Assembly (NCBI RefSeq): GCF_029167105.1
Contig: NZ_JARFML010000018.1
Coordinates: 96,755 to 160,754 of the forward strand
DNA length: 64,000 nucleotides
Source of the DNA: Bradyrhizobium yuanmingense
GTDB taxonomy: Bacteria > Pseudomonadota > Alphaproteobacteria > Rhizobiales > Xanthobacteraceae
Direction: 5' to 3'
Within the stretch, counting starts at the first letter, position 1; every line of letters begins with the position of its first letter. A program made the position numbers and the translations under genes. This document shows positions 9,101 through 17,050 of the stretch, one piece after another. The notes under the pieces are model-generated. The model saw nothing but the letters and a program-made list of their open reading frames with translations. It made no database searches and was not told the origin of the DNA.

Positions 9101-12100
9101 CTGCAAATCCTGCATGCATCGGACTTCGAGGCGGGCCTGAACGCAGTCGATCGCGCCGGCAACTTCGCGGCGATCGTCGACTATCTCGAGGAGACCTACG
9201 AGAACTCGCTCACGCTGTCGTCGGGCGACAATTTCCTTCCCAGCCCGTTCTTCAGTGCCGGCAGCGACGCCTCGCTGAAGGAGGTCTATGAAAACGCGCT
9301 GGAGACCTATTACGGCCTCGCCGCCGGTACACTGAACATCTCGCCAGGCTTCGGCACCGCCGACATGGCGATGCTGAACATCATCGGCGTACAGGCCTCG
9401 GCGATCGGCAATCACGAATTTGACGCCGGCACCCGGGCGTTCGCCGACATCATCAGGCAGACCGCCGGTTACCCTGGTGCGCAGTTCCCGTACCTCTCGG
9501 CCAATCTGGACTTCTCCGGCGATGCCAACCTCGCGTCGCTCTACACCAGCACGATCCAGGATGCCGACGCCTACACCGGCTTCCCGCCGGCAGCCGGCAT
9601 CGGCAAGAAGATCGCGCCGGCCACGATCATCGAGGAGAACGGCGAAAAGATCGGCGTGATCGGCGCGACCACCCAGATCGTGCAGAGCATTTCTTCGACC
9701 GGCGGCGTCGAAGTGATCGGCAACAACGTCGATGACATGGCGGCGCTGGCGGCAATCCTGCAGCCGACGATCGACGGAATGCTGGCTCAGGGGATCAACA
9801 AGATCATTCTGGTCAGCCATCTTCAGCAGCTCGCGCTTGAAAAAGCGCTGGCGCCCCTGCTGCACGGCGTCGACGTCATCGTCGCCGGTGGCTCGCACAC
9901 GCTGCTGGCTGACGAGACCGACGCGCTTCGTGCCGGCGACAGCGCCGCCGACACCTATCCGATCGTCACCGCGAATGCCGACGGCAAGACCACGCTGATC
10001 GTCAACACCTCCGGCGAGTACTCCTACGTCGGACGGCTGGTGGTCGATTTCGATGCCGAAGGCAACGTGATCTACACCCCCAATACGGCGGTCAACGGCG
10101 CCTACGCCAGCACGGAAGAGTTGGTCGCCTCGCTCTACGACGGCAACACCACCGTCGACGTCGACGATGACGGCGACGTCGATGCCGACGATGCCAACGC
10201 GTTCGCCGACCGCGGCCGTGGCGATCTGGTCAACGACATCGCCCAGGCGGTGGGCGGCATCATCGACGCGCAAGACGGCAACACTTTCGGCAAGACGGAC
10301 GTTTATCTCGAGGGCCGCCGCGTCGAGGTGCGGACCGAGGAGACGAACCTCGGCGACCTCACCGCCGATGCAAACCTGTGGTACGCACAGAAGGTCGACC
10401 CGACCGTGCTGGTCTCGATCAAGAACGGTGGCGGCATCCGCGACTCGATCGGCTACGTCTATGCGGTCGGCGGCGAAGCGGTGGAGAGCCCGCCGCTGGC
10501 GAACGCCGGCGTCGGCAAGGAAGCGGGCGAGGTGTCGCAGCTCGATATCGCCAACTCGCTGCGCTTCAACAACGCGTTGTCGATGGTCACGGTGACCGCG
10601 GATCAACTGCTCAAGGTGCTCGAGCACGCAGTGGCGGCGACCACTGCGACCGCGACGCCCGGCCAGTTCGCCCAGGTTGGCGGCATTGCGTTCTCGTTCG
10701 ACAAGGACTTGCCCGCCGGCAACCGCGTGCAGTCGGCAGCGCTGATCGATGACAATGGCAACCCGGTGCTGACGCTGGTCGAGAATGGAGACCTGGTGGT
10801 CGATCCTGAGATGGCGATCCGGGTCGTGACCTTGAGCTTCCTGCTCACCGGCGGCGACGGCTATCCGTTCGCGAGCTTCATCGCCGCCAATCCCGCTTTT
10901 GCCAATGTCGTCAACCTGTCGCCGGACCTGGTCCCGGATGCCGAGCAAGTGGCGAACTTCGCCAACGAAGGCACCGAGCAGGATGCTTTCGCAGAATACT
11001 TGGCGGCGAACTACTCCGAGACGCCCTACGACGTTGCCGACACTGACCGGACGCACGACGAGCGCATCCAGAATCTCGACTATCGTCAAGATACGGTGCT
11101 CGAAGGCGAACCCTTGGTGCTAGTCGGCGACGACGGTGACAACGTACTCACCGGCGCCATTGGTGATGACGTCCTCACCGGTCTCGGGGGCGACGATGTT
11201 CTCGCCGGGCTCGCAGGCGACGACCAGCTCGACGCCGGCGAAGGCGACGATACCCTGTCGGGCAGCGAGGGCGACGATGCGCTGCTTGGCGGTGCGGGCG
11301 ACGACACGCTCGAGGGTGACGCTGGCGACGACCGGCTGTCGGGCGGCGAGGGCGATGACACCCTGACCGGCGGCGAGGGCGACGACGTCCTGGTCGGCGG
11401 CGAGGGCTACGACACCCTGGAGGGCGGCGAAGGCAACGACGAACTGGCGGCTGGCGCCGGCGACACTGCCGAAGCCGGCGACGGCGACGATCTCGTCGTC
11501 GTCTCCACCGACGACGCCGCACCGAGTTTGATCGACGGCGGCGAAGGCAATGACACAGTCAAGCTGATCGGCGGCGGCACGGCCGAATTGATCGCCACGC
11601 TCGATGTCGAGAACCTGCTGGTGGCCGAAGGCACTTGGTCGGCGGCCGGGTCGGCATCGTACGACAACGTGACGATCCAAGACGGTGCCAAGCTGGCCTC
11701 GAGCCTCATTGTCGACAACAACGACCACGTCGTCATTGAGGCCGGCGGTGCGCTCTCGGTGTCCGGCAACGCGATCGTCTGGCAGGGCGGTGGCGACGCG
11801 GTCATCGACAATGCCGGCGAGATCGCCGGCTCGTCCCGTGCGCTTACCACCACGGCGGGGGCGACGGGTTCGTTGACCCTGAACAACCAGGCGGGCGGCG
11901 TCGTCCGCGGCGCACTGACCCCGGAACGGGCCGGTCACGCCGACGCCACCATCATCGTCAACAACGCCGGCGTGATCGAAGCGAACGGCCGCGTCCTCGA
12001 TTTCCGCACCTTCGACAACAACGGCGCGTCGGCGCCGATCAACAACCTCGCCGGGGGCGTCATCCGTCAGCAAGGCAGCGATACCGATGTGATCCGCCCC

Positions 12101-14500
12101 GGCACTGACGGCGTCGTCAACAACTGGGGGACGATCACGACGGATCCGACATTCGTCGGCGGAGGCGATCTGATCGACTTCCAGAGCGACACCGGCGGCA
12201 AGGTCAACAACTATGCCGGCGGCTGGATGGAAGCTTCGCGTCATGCCGTCACCGGGGACAATGCCGTCACCGTCGTCAACCGCGGCACGATGATCGGCCG
12301 CAACGGGTCCGCCGTGAACCTGGACACCGACGGGTCGCTCGCGCAGAAGGCCTTCATCACCAACCATGGAGTGATGGAAGGCCGCTCCGCCGAACTGGCC
12401 GACTCCGATGGCGACGCCATCGACGTCGACGGCTTGGTACAAGTGCTCAACTACGGCCGAATTGCCGGCCTCGGTGCGGAGGGCCATCACGACGGTGAAC
12501 CGAACGTGTCCGAAGCGATCGCGATCGGCGGCGGCGAGATCGTCAACAACGCCACCGGTGAGATCTACGGTTACGGCCGAGCGATCCAGGTCGACAATTC
12601 CAGCAACAGCAACGCGCTGGGGGCGACGACCATCGTCAATGACGGTCTGATCCAGGGCGACGGCCACGGACCGGAAGGGGTTTCGCCGGCGGACGCTGCC
12701 CGGTTCGACCTCCGCGGCAACGAGGCCATCAACCTCGTCGGCGACTACGAGGACTTCGTCGGCAACAACAGCACCGGTCGGATCATCGGTGGAATCTCGA
12801 TGGGCGGCAGCCGCGACACCCTAAACAACTCTGGATCGATCGTTGCGACCGGCGGTTCGGCGATCGACATGGGTGCCGGCAACGACCAGGCTAACCTCTA
12901 CGTCGGCGCCACGGTGACCGGCACGATCCTGCTCGGCGTTGGCGACGACGTCGCGCTCTCGACATCCGCGGCCGGCTTCGTCATCGATGGTGGTGAGGGC
13001 AGCGACACCATCGCCATGGACTACACCTACGGCGGCGATGACGTGTTGTCCGGCGGCACCGGCAACGACTATATCTACGCCGGCGCCGGCAATGATCAGG
13101 TCGATGGCGGTGCTGACAACGATACGTTGTACGGCAATGACGGCACAGACGTGATCAAGGGCGGAGCGGGCAACGACATCATCGATGGCGGCGCCGGCAC
13201 CGACACCGCGAAATTCGCCGGCGCAATTGCCGGATACGCGATCACGCTCAACGCCGACGGCTCTGTGAACATCGCCGACCAGGTCGGCGTCGATGGCACG
13301 GACACCATCAGCAACATCGAGGACCTCGGCTTTGCCGACGGCATTTGGAGGCTGCGCACCGGAACCCGTGGCAGCGACACCATCGTCGGCGGGAACGGCA
13401 ACGATCTGGTGTTCGGCGGCGCCGGCAACGACACCTTCATCGGCGGTCTGGGCCTGGATCGTTACGATGGCGGCGATGGCGTCGACATCCTCGACTACAG
13501 TCAGATCCAGTTCAAGCTGACGATCGACCTTGCCTCAGGGCTGGCCTACTACCCGAGCTATCTCCCGGGCGCCGACCATTTCACGAGCATTGAGAACGCG
13601 ATAGGCACGGCGTTGGATGACATGCTGATCGGGTCGGCCGGAGCCAACACCCTGAATGGCGGCCTGGGCAACGACCTGCTGATCGGCGGCGCCGGCAATG
13701 ACCTTCTCGTCGGCGGCGACGGGAACGACGTCCTCCGGGGCGGTGCCGGTGACGACACCATCGAAGGCGGCAGCGGTCAGGATGTGCTGGATCTGTCTGA
13801 TGCCACCGGCCCGGTCACGATCAACCTGGCAGCCGGCACCGCGACAGGCGCAGGCGTTGGCACCGACCACTTCAGCGGCATCGAGGGCTTTAAGCTTGGC
13901 GCCGGTGCGGACAATTTCACGGGCGGCAACGGTGCGGATATCTTCGATGGCGGAGCTGGTAACGATGTCATCGCCGGTGGCGCCGGCAATGATACGCTAC
14001 TTGGCGGCGAGGGCGATGACGGTGTCGACGGCGGCTCCGGCAACGACGTAGTCGAGGGTGGCCTCGGCAATGACGTGCTGAAGGGCGGTTCGGGCGTCGA
14101 CGTCGTCTCCGGCGACGATGGCAACGACAACATCGACGGCGGCTCGGAGAACGACACGTTGAATGGCGGTGCCGGCAACGACATCATCAAGGGCGGCTCG
14201 GGTGCCGACATCATCGCGGGCGGTGCCGGCAACGACGTTTTGTCGGGCGGCTCGGGCGCGGATGTGTTCGTGTTCACTCCCGGCTTCGGCAAGGACAACG
14301 TCACCGACTTCGCCACCGCCGGCGCGTCGGCCGACGTGCTGCAATTCTCGAGCAGCCTGTTCACCGACTTCGCCGACGTGATGTCGCATGCGAGCCAGGT
14401 CGGCAACAGCGTCGTGGTGACGTTCGATGCTGACAATACCATGACGCTGGTCAATCTGCAGATCAGCTCGCTTGCGGCAGACGACTTCCGCTTTGTCTGA
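6179..14500 (+). CDS. Giant RTX protein: ExeM/NucH-type nuclease plus 5'-nucleotidase-type phosphatase
   Basis: 2773 residues with no Sec signal. Order: beta-rich N-terminal module (1-215); Calx-beta-like repeat (about 220-335); ExeM/NucH leader with OB-like part (about 338-620); endonuclease/exonuclease/phosphatase domain (about 631-960: VASFNVLNYF, LALTELEN, GDFNGY, SDHDPVIV). Then comes a metallophosphatase (about 972-1310: ILHASDF, GNHEFD) with a nucleotidase C-terminal domain (about 1370-1610: NLGDLTADA, NGGGIRDS). RTX nonapeptides follow (about 1650-1760), then an Asn/Gly-rich beta-helix-like segment (1790-2250), more RTX blocks (2270-2695), and a C-terminal export region ending DDFRFV. 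RTX repeats bind calcium after type I export. Inferred role: degrade extracellular DNA and remove 5'-phosphates for phosphorus or nucleoside supply. The divergent HlyD/PrtD pair is the likely exporter. One uninterrupted frame. Confidence 0.92.
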   Translation: MSTTPHVLANGDFLQDWSNTGLITTNDDWSGVASIVGYLGNDIVSATGVDARTATGSSSGDVDVVANQSNTAITNGGVAEFRIANPTVALNGSNSADAPSLVIHLDATGRKDVRLSFNARDLDAGTDDAAQQINVQYRLGSSGSWTNVPGGYAADVTTGGSATQVTPFDLLLPDAVNGRNDLQVRILTTNATGNDEWVGIDDVRVTSASESSAETQLVAFAPDSLTVAHDEVDSGPTVFQFTVERSGGTTGDVAFSGTIASAQTDAADYVGGEPVSFSGTIAAGETSAVVTVTVAGDTDNEVNESFTLTLQDVSNSAAVNTTIGSAATATGTIVNDDLGITKISAIQGSGASSAMVGQIVTVEAIVVGDFQNGDGDAGRNLNGFYLQEETTDSDGNVQTSEAIFVYGGAIDVQIGDRVRVTGSISEHFGLTELTASSISVVQAGAVADIDTMAMQIDLPSMGTTLSQDGDYQPDLEAYEGMLVTVAETLTVTEQFNLDRFNEIKLVAGERPEQFTQENAPDAAAYQAYLAELGARTITYDDGLNVQNAAIDNLDGFDPNDNPSATPNYGTVDAVRMGDTITGLTGVLDYQWAGNSASGATWRIRSVEDGANTFEAGDNPRTDAPEDVGGRLKVASFNVLNYFTTLDNGGTTAIGQAPRGADNAAEFARQTEKLVATILDMDVDVLALTELENDFSAASSGNAIKYLVDQLNAVAGAGTYAWVDPGQQFVGGDAIAVGFIYDTTAVKVADGTTIATLNDADLLGLGLGGLLGQSTVGAVFDGENTSRNALAVTFEELATGETFTAIANHLKSKSGIGSGADSDQGDGQGNWQNQRELAATALTAWAATDPTGSGDPDVMLLGDFNGYAKEQSTAIITSAGYEYLQVREDDAYSYVFDGQTGTLDYAFANASLGEQVSGLTTWHINADEADALDYNTDFGRDTSIFDGGAPIRVSDHDPVIVGLDLGEQEPTPAYTLQILHASDFEAGLNAVDRAGNFAAIVDYLEETYENSLTLSSGDNFLPSPFFSAGSDASLKEVYENALETYYGLAAGTLNISPGFGTADMAMLNIIGVQASAIGNHEFDAGTRAFADIIRQTAGYPGAQFPYLSANLDFSGDANLASLYTSTIQDADAYTGFPPAAGIGKKIAPATIIEENGEKIGVIGATTQIVQSISSTGGVEVIGNNVDDMAALAAILQPTIDGMLAQGINKIILVSHLQQLALEKALAPLLHGVDVIVAGGSHTLLADETDALRAGDSAADTYPIVTANADGKTTLIVNTSGEYSYVGRLVVDFDAEGNVIYTPNTAVNGAYASTEELVASLYDGNTTVDVDDDGDVDADDANAFADRGRGDLVNDIAQAVGGIIDAQDGNTFGKTDVYLEGRRVEVRTEETNLGDLTADANLWYAQKVDPTVLVSIKNGGGIRDSIGYVYAVGGEAVESPPLANAGVGKEAGEVSQLDIANSLRFNNALSMVTVTADQLLKVLEHAVAATTATATPGQFAQVGGIAFSFDKDLPAGNRVQSAALIDDNGNPVLTLVENGDLVVDPEMAIRVVTLSFLLTGGDGYPFASFIAANPAFANVVNLSPDLVPDAEQVANFANEGTEQDAFAEYLAANYSETPYDVADTDRTHDERIQNLDYRQDTVLEGEPLVLVGDDGDNVLTGAIGDDVLTGLGGDDVLAGLAGDDQLDAGEGDDTLSGSEGDDALLGGAGDDTLEGDAGDDRLSGGEGDDTLTGGEGDDVLVGGEGYDTLEGGEGNDELAAGAGDTAEAGDGDDLVVVSTDDAAPSLIDGGEGNDTVKLIGGGTAELIATLDVENLLVAEGTWSAAGSASYDNVTIQDGAKLASSLIVDNNDHVVIEAGGALSVSGNAIVWQGGGDAVIDNAGEIAGSSRALTTTAGATGSLTLNNQAGGVVRGALTPERAGHADATIIVNNAGVIEANGRVLDFRTFDNNGASAPINNLAGGVIRQQGSDTDVIRPGTDGVVNNWGTITTDPTFVGGGDLIDFQSDTGGKVNNYAGGWMEASRHAVTGDNAVTVVNRGTMIGRNGSAVNLDTDGSLAQKAFITNHGVMEGRSAELADSDGDAIDVDGLVQVLNYGRIAGLGAEGHHDGEPNVSEAIAIGGGEIVNNATGEIYGYGRAIQVDNSSNSNALGATTIVNDGLIQGDGHGPEGVSPADAARFDLRGNEAINLVGDYEDFVGNNSTGRIIGGISMGGSRDTLNNSGSIVATGGSAIDMGAGNDQANLYVGATVTGTILLGVGDDVALSTSAAGFVIDGGEGSDTIAMDYTYGGDDVLSGGTGNDYIYAGAGNDQVDGGADNDTLYGNDGTDVIKGGAGNDIIDGGAGTDTAKFAGAIAGYAITLNADGSVNIADQVGVDGTDTISNIEDLGFADGIWRLRTGTRGSDTIVGGNGNDLVFGGAGNDTFIGGLGLDRYDGGDGVDILDYSQIQFKLTIDLASGLAYYPSYLPGADHFTSIENAIGTALDDMLIGSAGANTLNGGLGNDLLIGGAGNDLLVGGDGNDVLRGGAGDDTIEGGSGQDVLDLSDATGPVTINLAAGTATGAGVGTDHFSGIEGFKLGAGADNFTGGNGADIFDGGAGNDVIAGGAGNDTLLGGEGDDGVDGGSGNDVVEGGLGNDVLKGGSGVDVVSGDDGNDNIDGGSENDTLNGGAGNDIIKGGSGADIIAGGAGNDVLSGGSGADVFVFTPGFGKDNVTDFATAGASADVLQFSSSLFTDFADVMSHASQVGNSVVVTFDADNTMTLVNLQISSLAADDFRFV
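11127..11490 (+). repeat. RTX nonapeptide repeat block 1 (coding)
   Basis: Tandem 9-residue units of the form GGxGxDxLx (for example GGAGDDTLE, GGEGDDTLT) give a GC-rich, roughly 27-bp periodic DNA repeat inside the giant gene. Each unit is a calcium-binding turn of a parallel beta-roll. The block directly follows the nucleotidase domain. Confidence 0.9.
12985..14262 (+). repeat. RTX nonapeptide repeat blocks 2-5 (coding)
   Basis: Several runs of GGxGxDxLx-type units (about 12985-13207, 13369-13485, 13618-13780, 13909-14262) separated by short spacer domains such as TGPVTINLAAGTATGAGVGT. They precede the C-terminal secretion region. Periodicity is about 27 bp at DNA level. Confidence 0.88.
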
Positions 14501-14519
14501 TCCATCGCGGACTGAGCCG

Positions 14520-14549
14520 AACCACGGAACGCAACAGCGTTCCGTGGTT
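14520..14549 (+). terminator. Intrinsic-type terminator after the RTX gene
   Basis: A perfect 13-bp stem (AACCACGGAACGC paired with GCGTTCCGTGGTT) with a 4-nt loop AACA starts 19 bp after the stop codon and is followed by a short T-containing tail (TATT). The U-tract is weak but the stem is long and perfect. Confidence 0.8.
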
Positions 14550-14550
14550 T

Positions 14551-15208
14551 ATTGGCAAAGACGCGGGCCTCGATGCCCGCCTGAGCCTCGCTGCCAGACT
14601 GCGGTTGTTGTGCGCAGACTTCGATAAGAATGTCATCTCGAAGGCGCGGCTTCCCGGATATTTCTTTTTGCCGCCGCTGACGATGGGAACGCCCGCCTTC
14701 CTCATCTCGGCGATGCGCCCGCTAGGGCACTCGATCTTCGTCTCGCGCTGGATGTCGGACGTGGTGCAGCCGCGATGGTCGCGGATGTATGTTATTCGGC
14801 GCGCGGTTTAAGGCGCCGCGTTGCTGGCGGCCAGGACCAAGGCTCAGCCCGCATCCGAGTATCTCAGATCTCCCGCAAGTCCCGTCGTCTAGGACGCCGC
14901 AACGAATTCGCAACGAATTGAGTGAAACGACCGTGAACAGAACGCGACCAATGCGGTCCCCGCAGCTAGAAAGATCAATAACTTAGAAGATGCTCACTGC
15001 GTTCGGGACGCTGGGGCTACCCGCCGGTCAGATCGCGACTTTGAACCGGTATCGGTAGTTGCGCCTCCCCATTTAAGCCTGGGGGAGATCATCGGTCGAG
15101 GGCGAGAAAGGAAAGTTTCTTTTCTGTAATTGTAGGATGACATTGTCTTGATTCTGGGCTGATCCGACATCGGCTGCTGTAGTTATGGCAGCTTAGACCA
15201 AGGCCCGT
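14551..15208. other. Intergenic region, no supportable gene
   Basis: About 660 bp between the RTX terminator and the convergent GntR gene. Short open frames on both strands show no recognisable family, no good ribosome binding site and no consistent codon use. AT content rises towards 15100-15180. Confidence 0.5.
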
Positions 15209-15916
15209 CTAAGCGAGGAGAATCGCGTCTAGGACCCGTTGCTTCGAGCTCTCAATATGGGCTGTCATGGCTGCGACGGCAGAAGCCTCATCACGCTTTT
15301 TCAGCGCCTCGATGATGAGGAGGTGCTCCTGCATGGCTGGCAGAACCCTTAGACGTACGACACTATCCGCATCGATGCGGATCAACCGAACGTGCAGGCT
15401 GTTGACGCGATAGATCTCCGAGAGGATTTCGTTGCCCATCGCGTCGACCATGCGGTCGTGCATGCCCCAATCCACAGCGCGGGCATCAGCGTCGAGCGCT
15501 TCCTTGTCATGCGCGACCTCGGCCCGCCGCAGGATGTCGCGATGGGCGGCTTCGAGGACGTCGAGTTCCTCGTCGGTGGCCGTCCTGGTGAAATGACGGA
15601 CGGCTTCGCTCTCGATCATGCTGCGGACCTGGAAAGCGTTGCGTACGAGCTTGAGGTCGACTGATGCGACTTGCAGGCCTCGCTTCGGCACGGTGACGAT
15701 CAGGCGCGCGGCTTCAAGCCGCGGGATCATCTCGCGGACGGCGCCGAGCGGGAGACCGAGTTGCTCAGTCAACTCACGTTGCGAGACGAACTGCCCCGGG
15801 CGGATTTGAGCGCTCATGATCTGCTTGCGGAAGCTCTCATAGGCAAGGAGCCGCTGCGAAACAGCGGGGGCCCTGAGCTTCTTTGGCTTTGTCGACGTTC
15901 GCTTGTCTGCACTCAC
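15209..15916 (-). CDS. GntR-family transcriptional regulator (FadR/FCD subfamily)
   Basis: About 235 residues from the GTG at 15916, which has a GGGAA-like site 7-8 nt upstream. The frame is open to a TTG at 15961 with no ribosome binding site, so a slightly longer protein is possible. The N-terminal winged helix-turn-helix is QIRPGQFVSQRELTEQLGLP followed by GAVREMIPRLEAARL and the wing VTVPKRGLQV. The C-terminal all-helical FCD domain has the expected metal/ligand residues: Asp/His in DWGMHDRM, then His in MQEHLLIIEAL and MTAHIESS. Such regulators release DNA on binding an organic acid, sugar acid or amino-acid-derived ligand. It diverges from the Liv-type transporter operon, and a repeat cluster at 16014-16039 is its likely operator. 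Confidence 0.88.
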   Translation of the reverse strand: MSADKRTSTKPKKLRAPAVSQRLLAYESFRKQIMSAQIRPGQFVSQRELTEQLGLPLGAVREMIPRLEAARLIVTVPKRGLQVASVDLKLVRNAFQVRSMIESEAVRHFTRTATDEELDVLEAAHRDILRRAEVAHDKEALDADARAVDWGMHDRMVDAMGNEILSEIYRVNSLHVRLIRIDADSVVRLRVLPAMQEHLLIIEALKKRDEASAVAAMTAHIESSKQRVLDAILLA

Positions 15917-16013
15917 GTTGGTTTCCCGGTTTGAGGCAACACTAACGTCTCCCGCGCCCAAGGAGGAGGGGGTCCTTTTCCGTCACGCCCCTCTTGGCAG
16001 CGACGCTCAACCG

Positions 16014-16039
16014 TGTTAGTGCGCTCTAACATGTTAGTG
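16014..16039. promoter_or_regulatory. Candidate GntR operator (TGTTAG half-site cluster)
   Basis: Two direct copies of TGTTAGTG (16014-16021 and 16032-16039) lie 18 bp apart. The second is fused to an inverted copy, forming the perfect 12-bp palindrome CTAACATGTTAG (16026-16037), and TGTTAG-N6-CTAACA (16014-16031) is also symmetric. A further GTTAGTG is present inverted at 15940-15946. The location between divergent gntR and livH fits autoregulation plus control of the transport operon. Confidence 0.6.
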
Positions 16040-16169
16040 AGTATGTACCACGTTACCACGGCGTCGTCGACCACTGACTGAGGCGAACTGCCCATGCCAG
16101 ACCGGGCAGACAGGAATCCCGCGGCGAAGGGGCAAGATCCCCTTCCCGATCCGGGGACAGGGAGGCGAA

Positions 16170-17042
16170 ATGCTCGGTCAGGTCATCGCCAGCGGCCTCG
16201 CTATGGGCTGCATCTACGCCCTGGTGGCGTTGGGCTACGCCTATGTGTGGAACACCATGGCGATCGTGAATTTCGCCGCAGGCGAGTTCCTGACTTTTGC
16301 AGCCTATGTGTTCGTCGCAACCTGTACGACGAGCCTCGGTCTGCCGTTCTGGCAAGCGCTGCTCTTGACGGCGGCCGCGATGGCCGCACTCGGGGCTCTG
16401 TTCTCGCGCCTCGTCTTCGCCCGCCTGCAGCGCCAGCGGGCGCTCGTGGCGATCATCGCAACGGTCGGCTTCGGCATTTTCCTTAAAGAGATGGCGCGCA
16501 TCATCTACGGGCCCGAGCCATTGCTCTATGTCAGCCCCTTCGGCGACGACATGCTCGATTTCGGCGGCTTCCGCCTGTCGGTTCAGCAATTGCTGATCAT
16601 GGTCGTGGTCGTCGTCATCATGGCGGCTCAGTATTTCGTTCCGCGCTACAGCATGATCGGCAAGATCATGCGCGCCACCGCGCTCGACCGCGAGACCGCC
16701 GCGCTCATGGGCATCCCGGTCAATGCGGTGCTGGCCGGCACTTTCGCCTTTTCCGCGGTGCTGGCCGCACTTGCCGGCATCCTGCTGGCGCCACTCTTCT
16801 ACGTCACCACGGAGATGGGCACGCTCGTCGGCCTCAAGGGCTTCGTGGCGATGATCATCGGCGGCTTCGGCAGCGTGCCGGGCGCGATCGTCGGCGGCGT
16901 CCTGCTCGGCGTGATCGAGAATGTCGGCGCCTTCACCATCTCGTCCACCTACAAGGACGCGATCGCTTTCACGATATTGCTCGTTTTCCTCGTGGTGCGC
17001 CCAGAAGGGCTCATCCCCGAGCGCAGCGCCGACCGCGCCTGA
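16170..17042 (+). CDS. Branched-chain-amino-acid-type ABC permease, LivH family
   Basis: 290 residues, ATG with GGAGG upstream. A polytopic inner-membrane protein with about eight helices and the LivH signatures: GLAMGCIYALVALGYAYVW at the N-terminus, MRATALDRETAALMGIPVN in the coupling loop to the ATPase, and GFVAMIIGGFGSVPGAIVGG near the C-terminus. It forms half of the translocation path; its partner is the LivM part of the next gene, 8 bp downstream. Liv-type systems import branched-chain amino acids but also amides, urea and aromatic or short organic acids. The neighbouring lyase, kinase and flavin dehydrogenase genes make a carboxylate or polyol-acid substrate more likely than leucine; that is inference. 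Confidence 0.92.
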   Translation: MLGQVIASGLAMGCIYALVALGYAYVWNTMAIVNFAAGEFLTFAAYVFVATCTTSLGLPFWQALLLTAAAMAALGALFSRLVFARLQRQRALVAIIATVGFGIFLKEMARIIYGPEPLLYVSPFGDDMLDFGGFRLSVQQLLIMVVVVVIMAAQYFVPRYSMIGKIMRATALDRETAALMGIPVNAVLAGTFAFSAVLAALAGILLAPLFYVTTEMGTLVGLKGFVAMIIGGFGSVPGAIVGGVLLGVIENVGAFTISSTYKDAIAFTILLVFLVVRPEGLIPERSADRA

Positions 17043-17050
17043 GGTTCGCG

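Noticed and set aside
6455..11089. 1544-codon open frame on the minus strand opposite the RTX gene
   Set aside because: It follows from strong codon bias and third-position GC of the plus-strand gene. The product is Arg/Val/Asp/Gly-rich with no domain, and the plus strand has clear catalytic motifs throughout.
11120..12667. 515-codon minus-strand open frame opposite the RTX and beta-helix regions
   Set aside because: Mirror image of repeated GGxGxD codons; low complexity, no ribosome binding site, no family.
11127..14262. Regular DNA repeats resembling a repeat array
   Set aside because: Period of about 27 bp, in frame, encoding RTX nonapeptides; no conserved repeat with unique spacers, so not CRISPR.
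14605..14811. 68-codon plus-strand frame and its minus-strand counterpart after the RTX terminator
   Set aside because: No recognisable product; the minus-strand text (VPIVSGGKKKYPGSRAF) is suggestive of nothing I can name.
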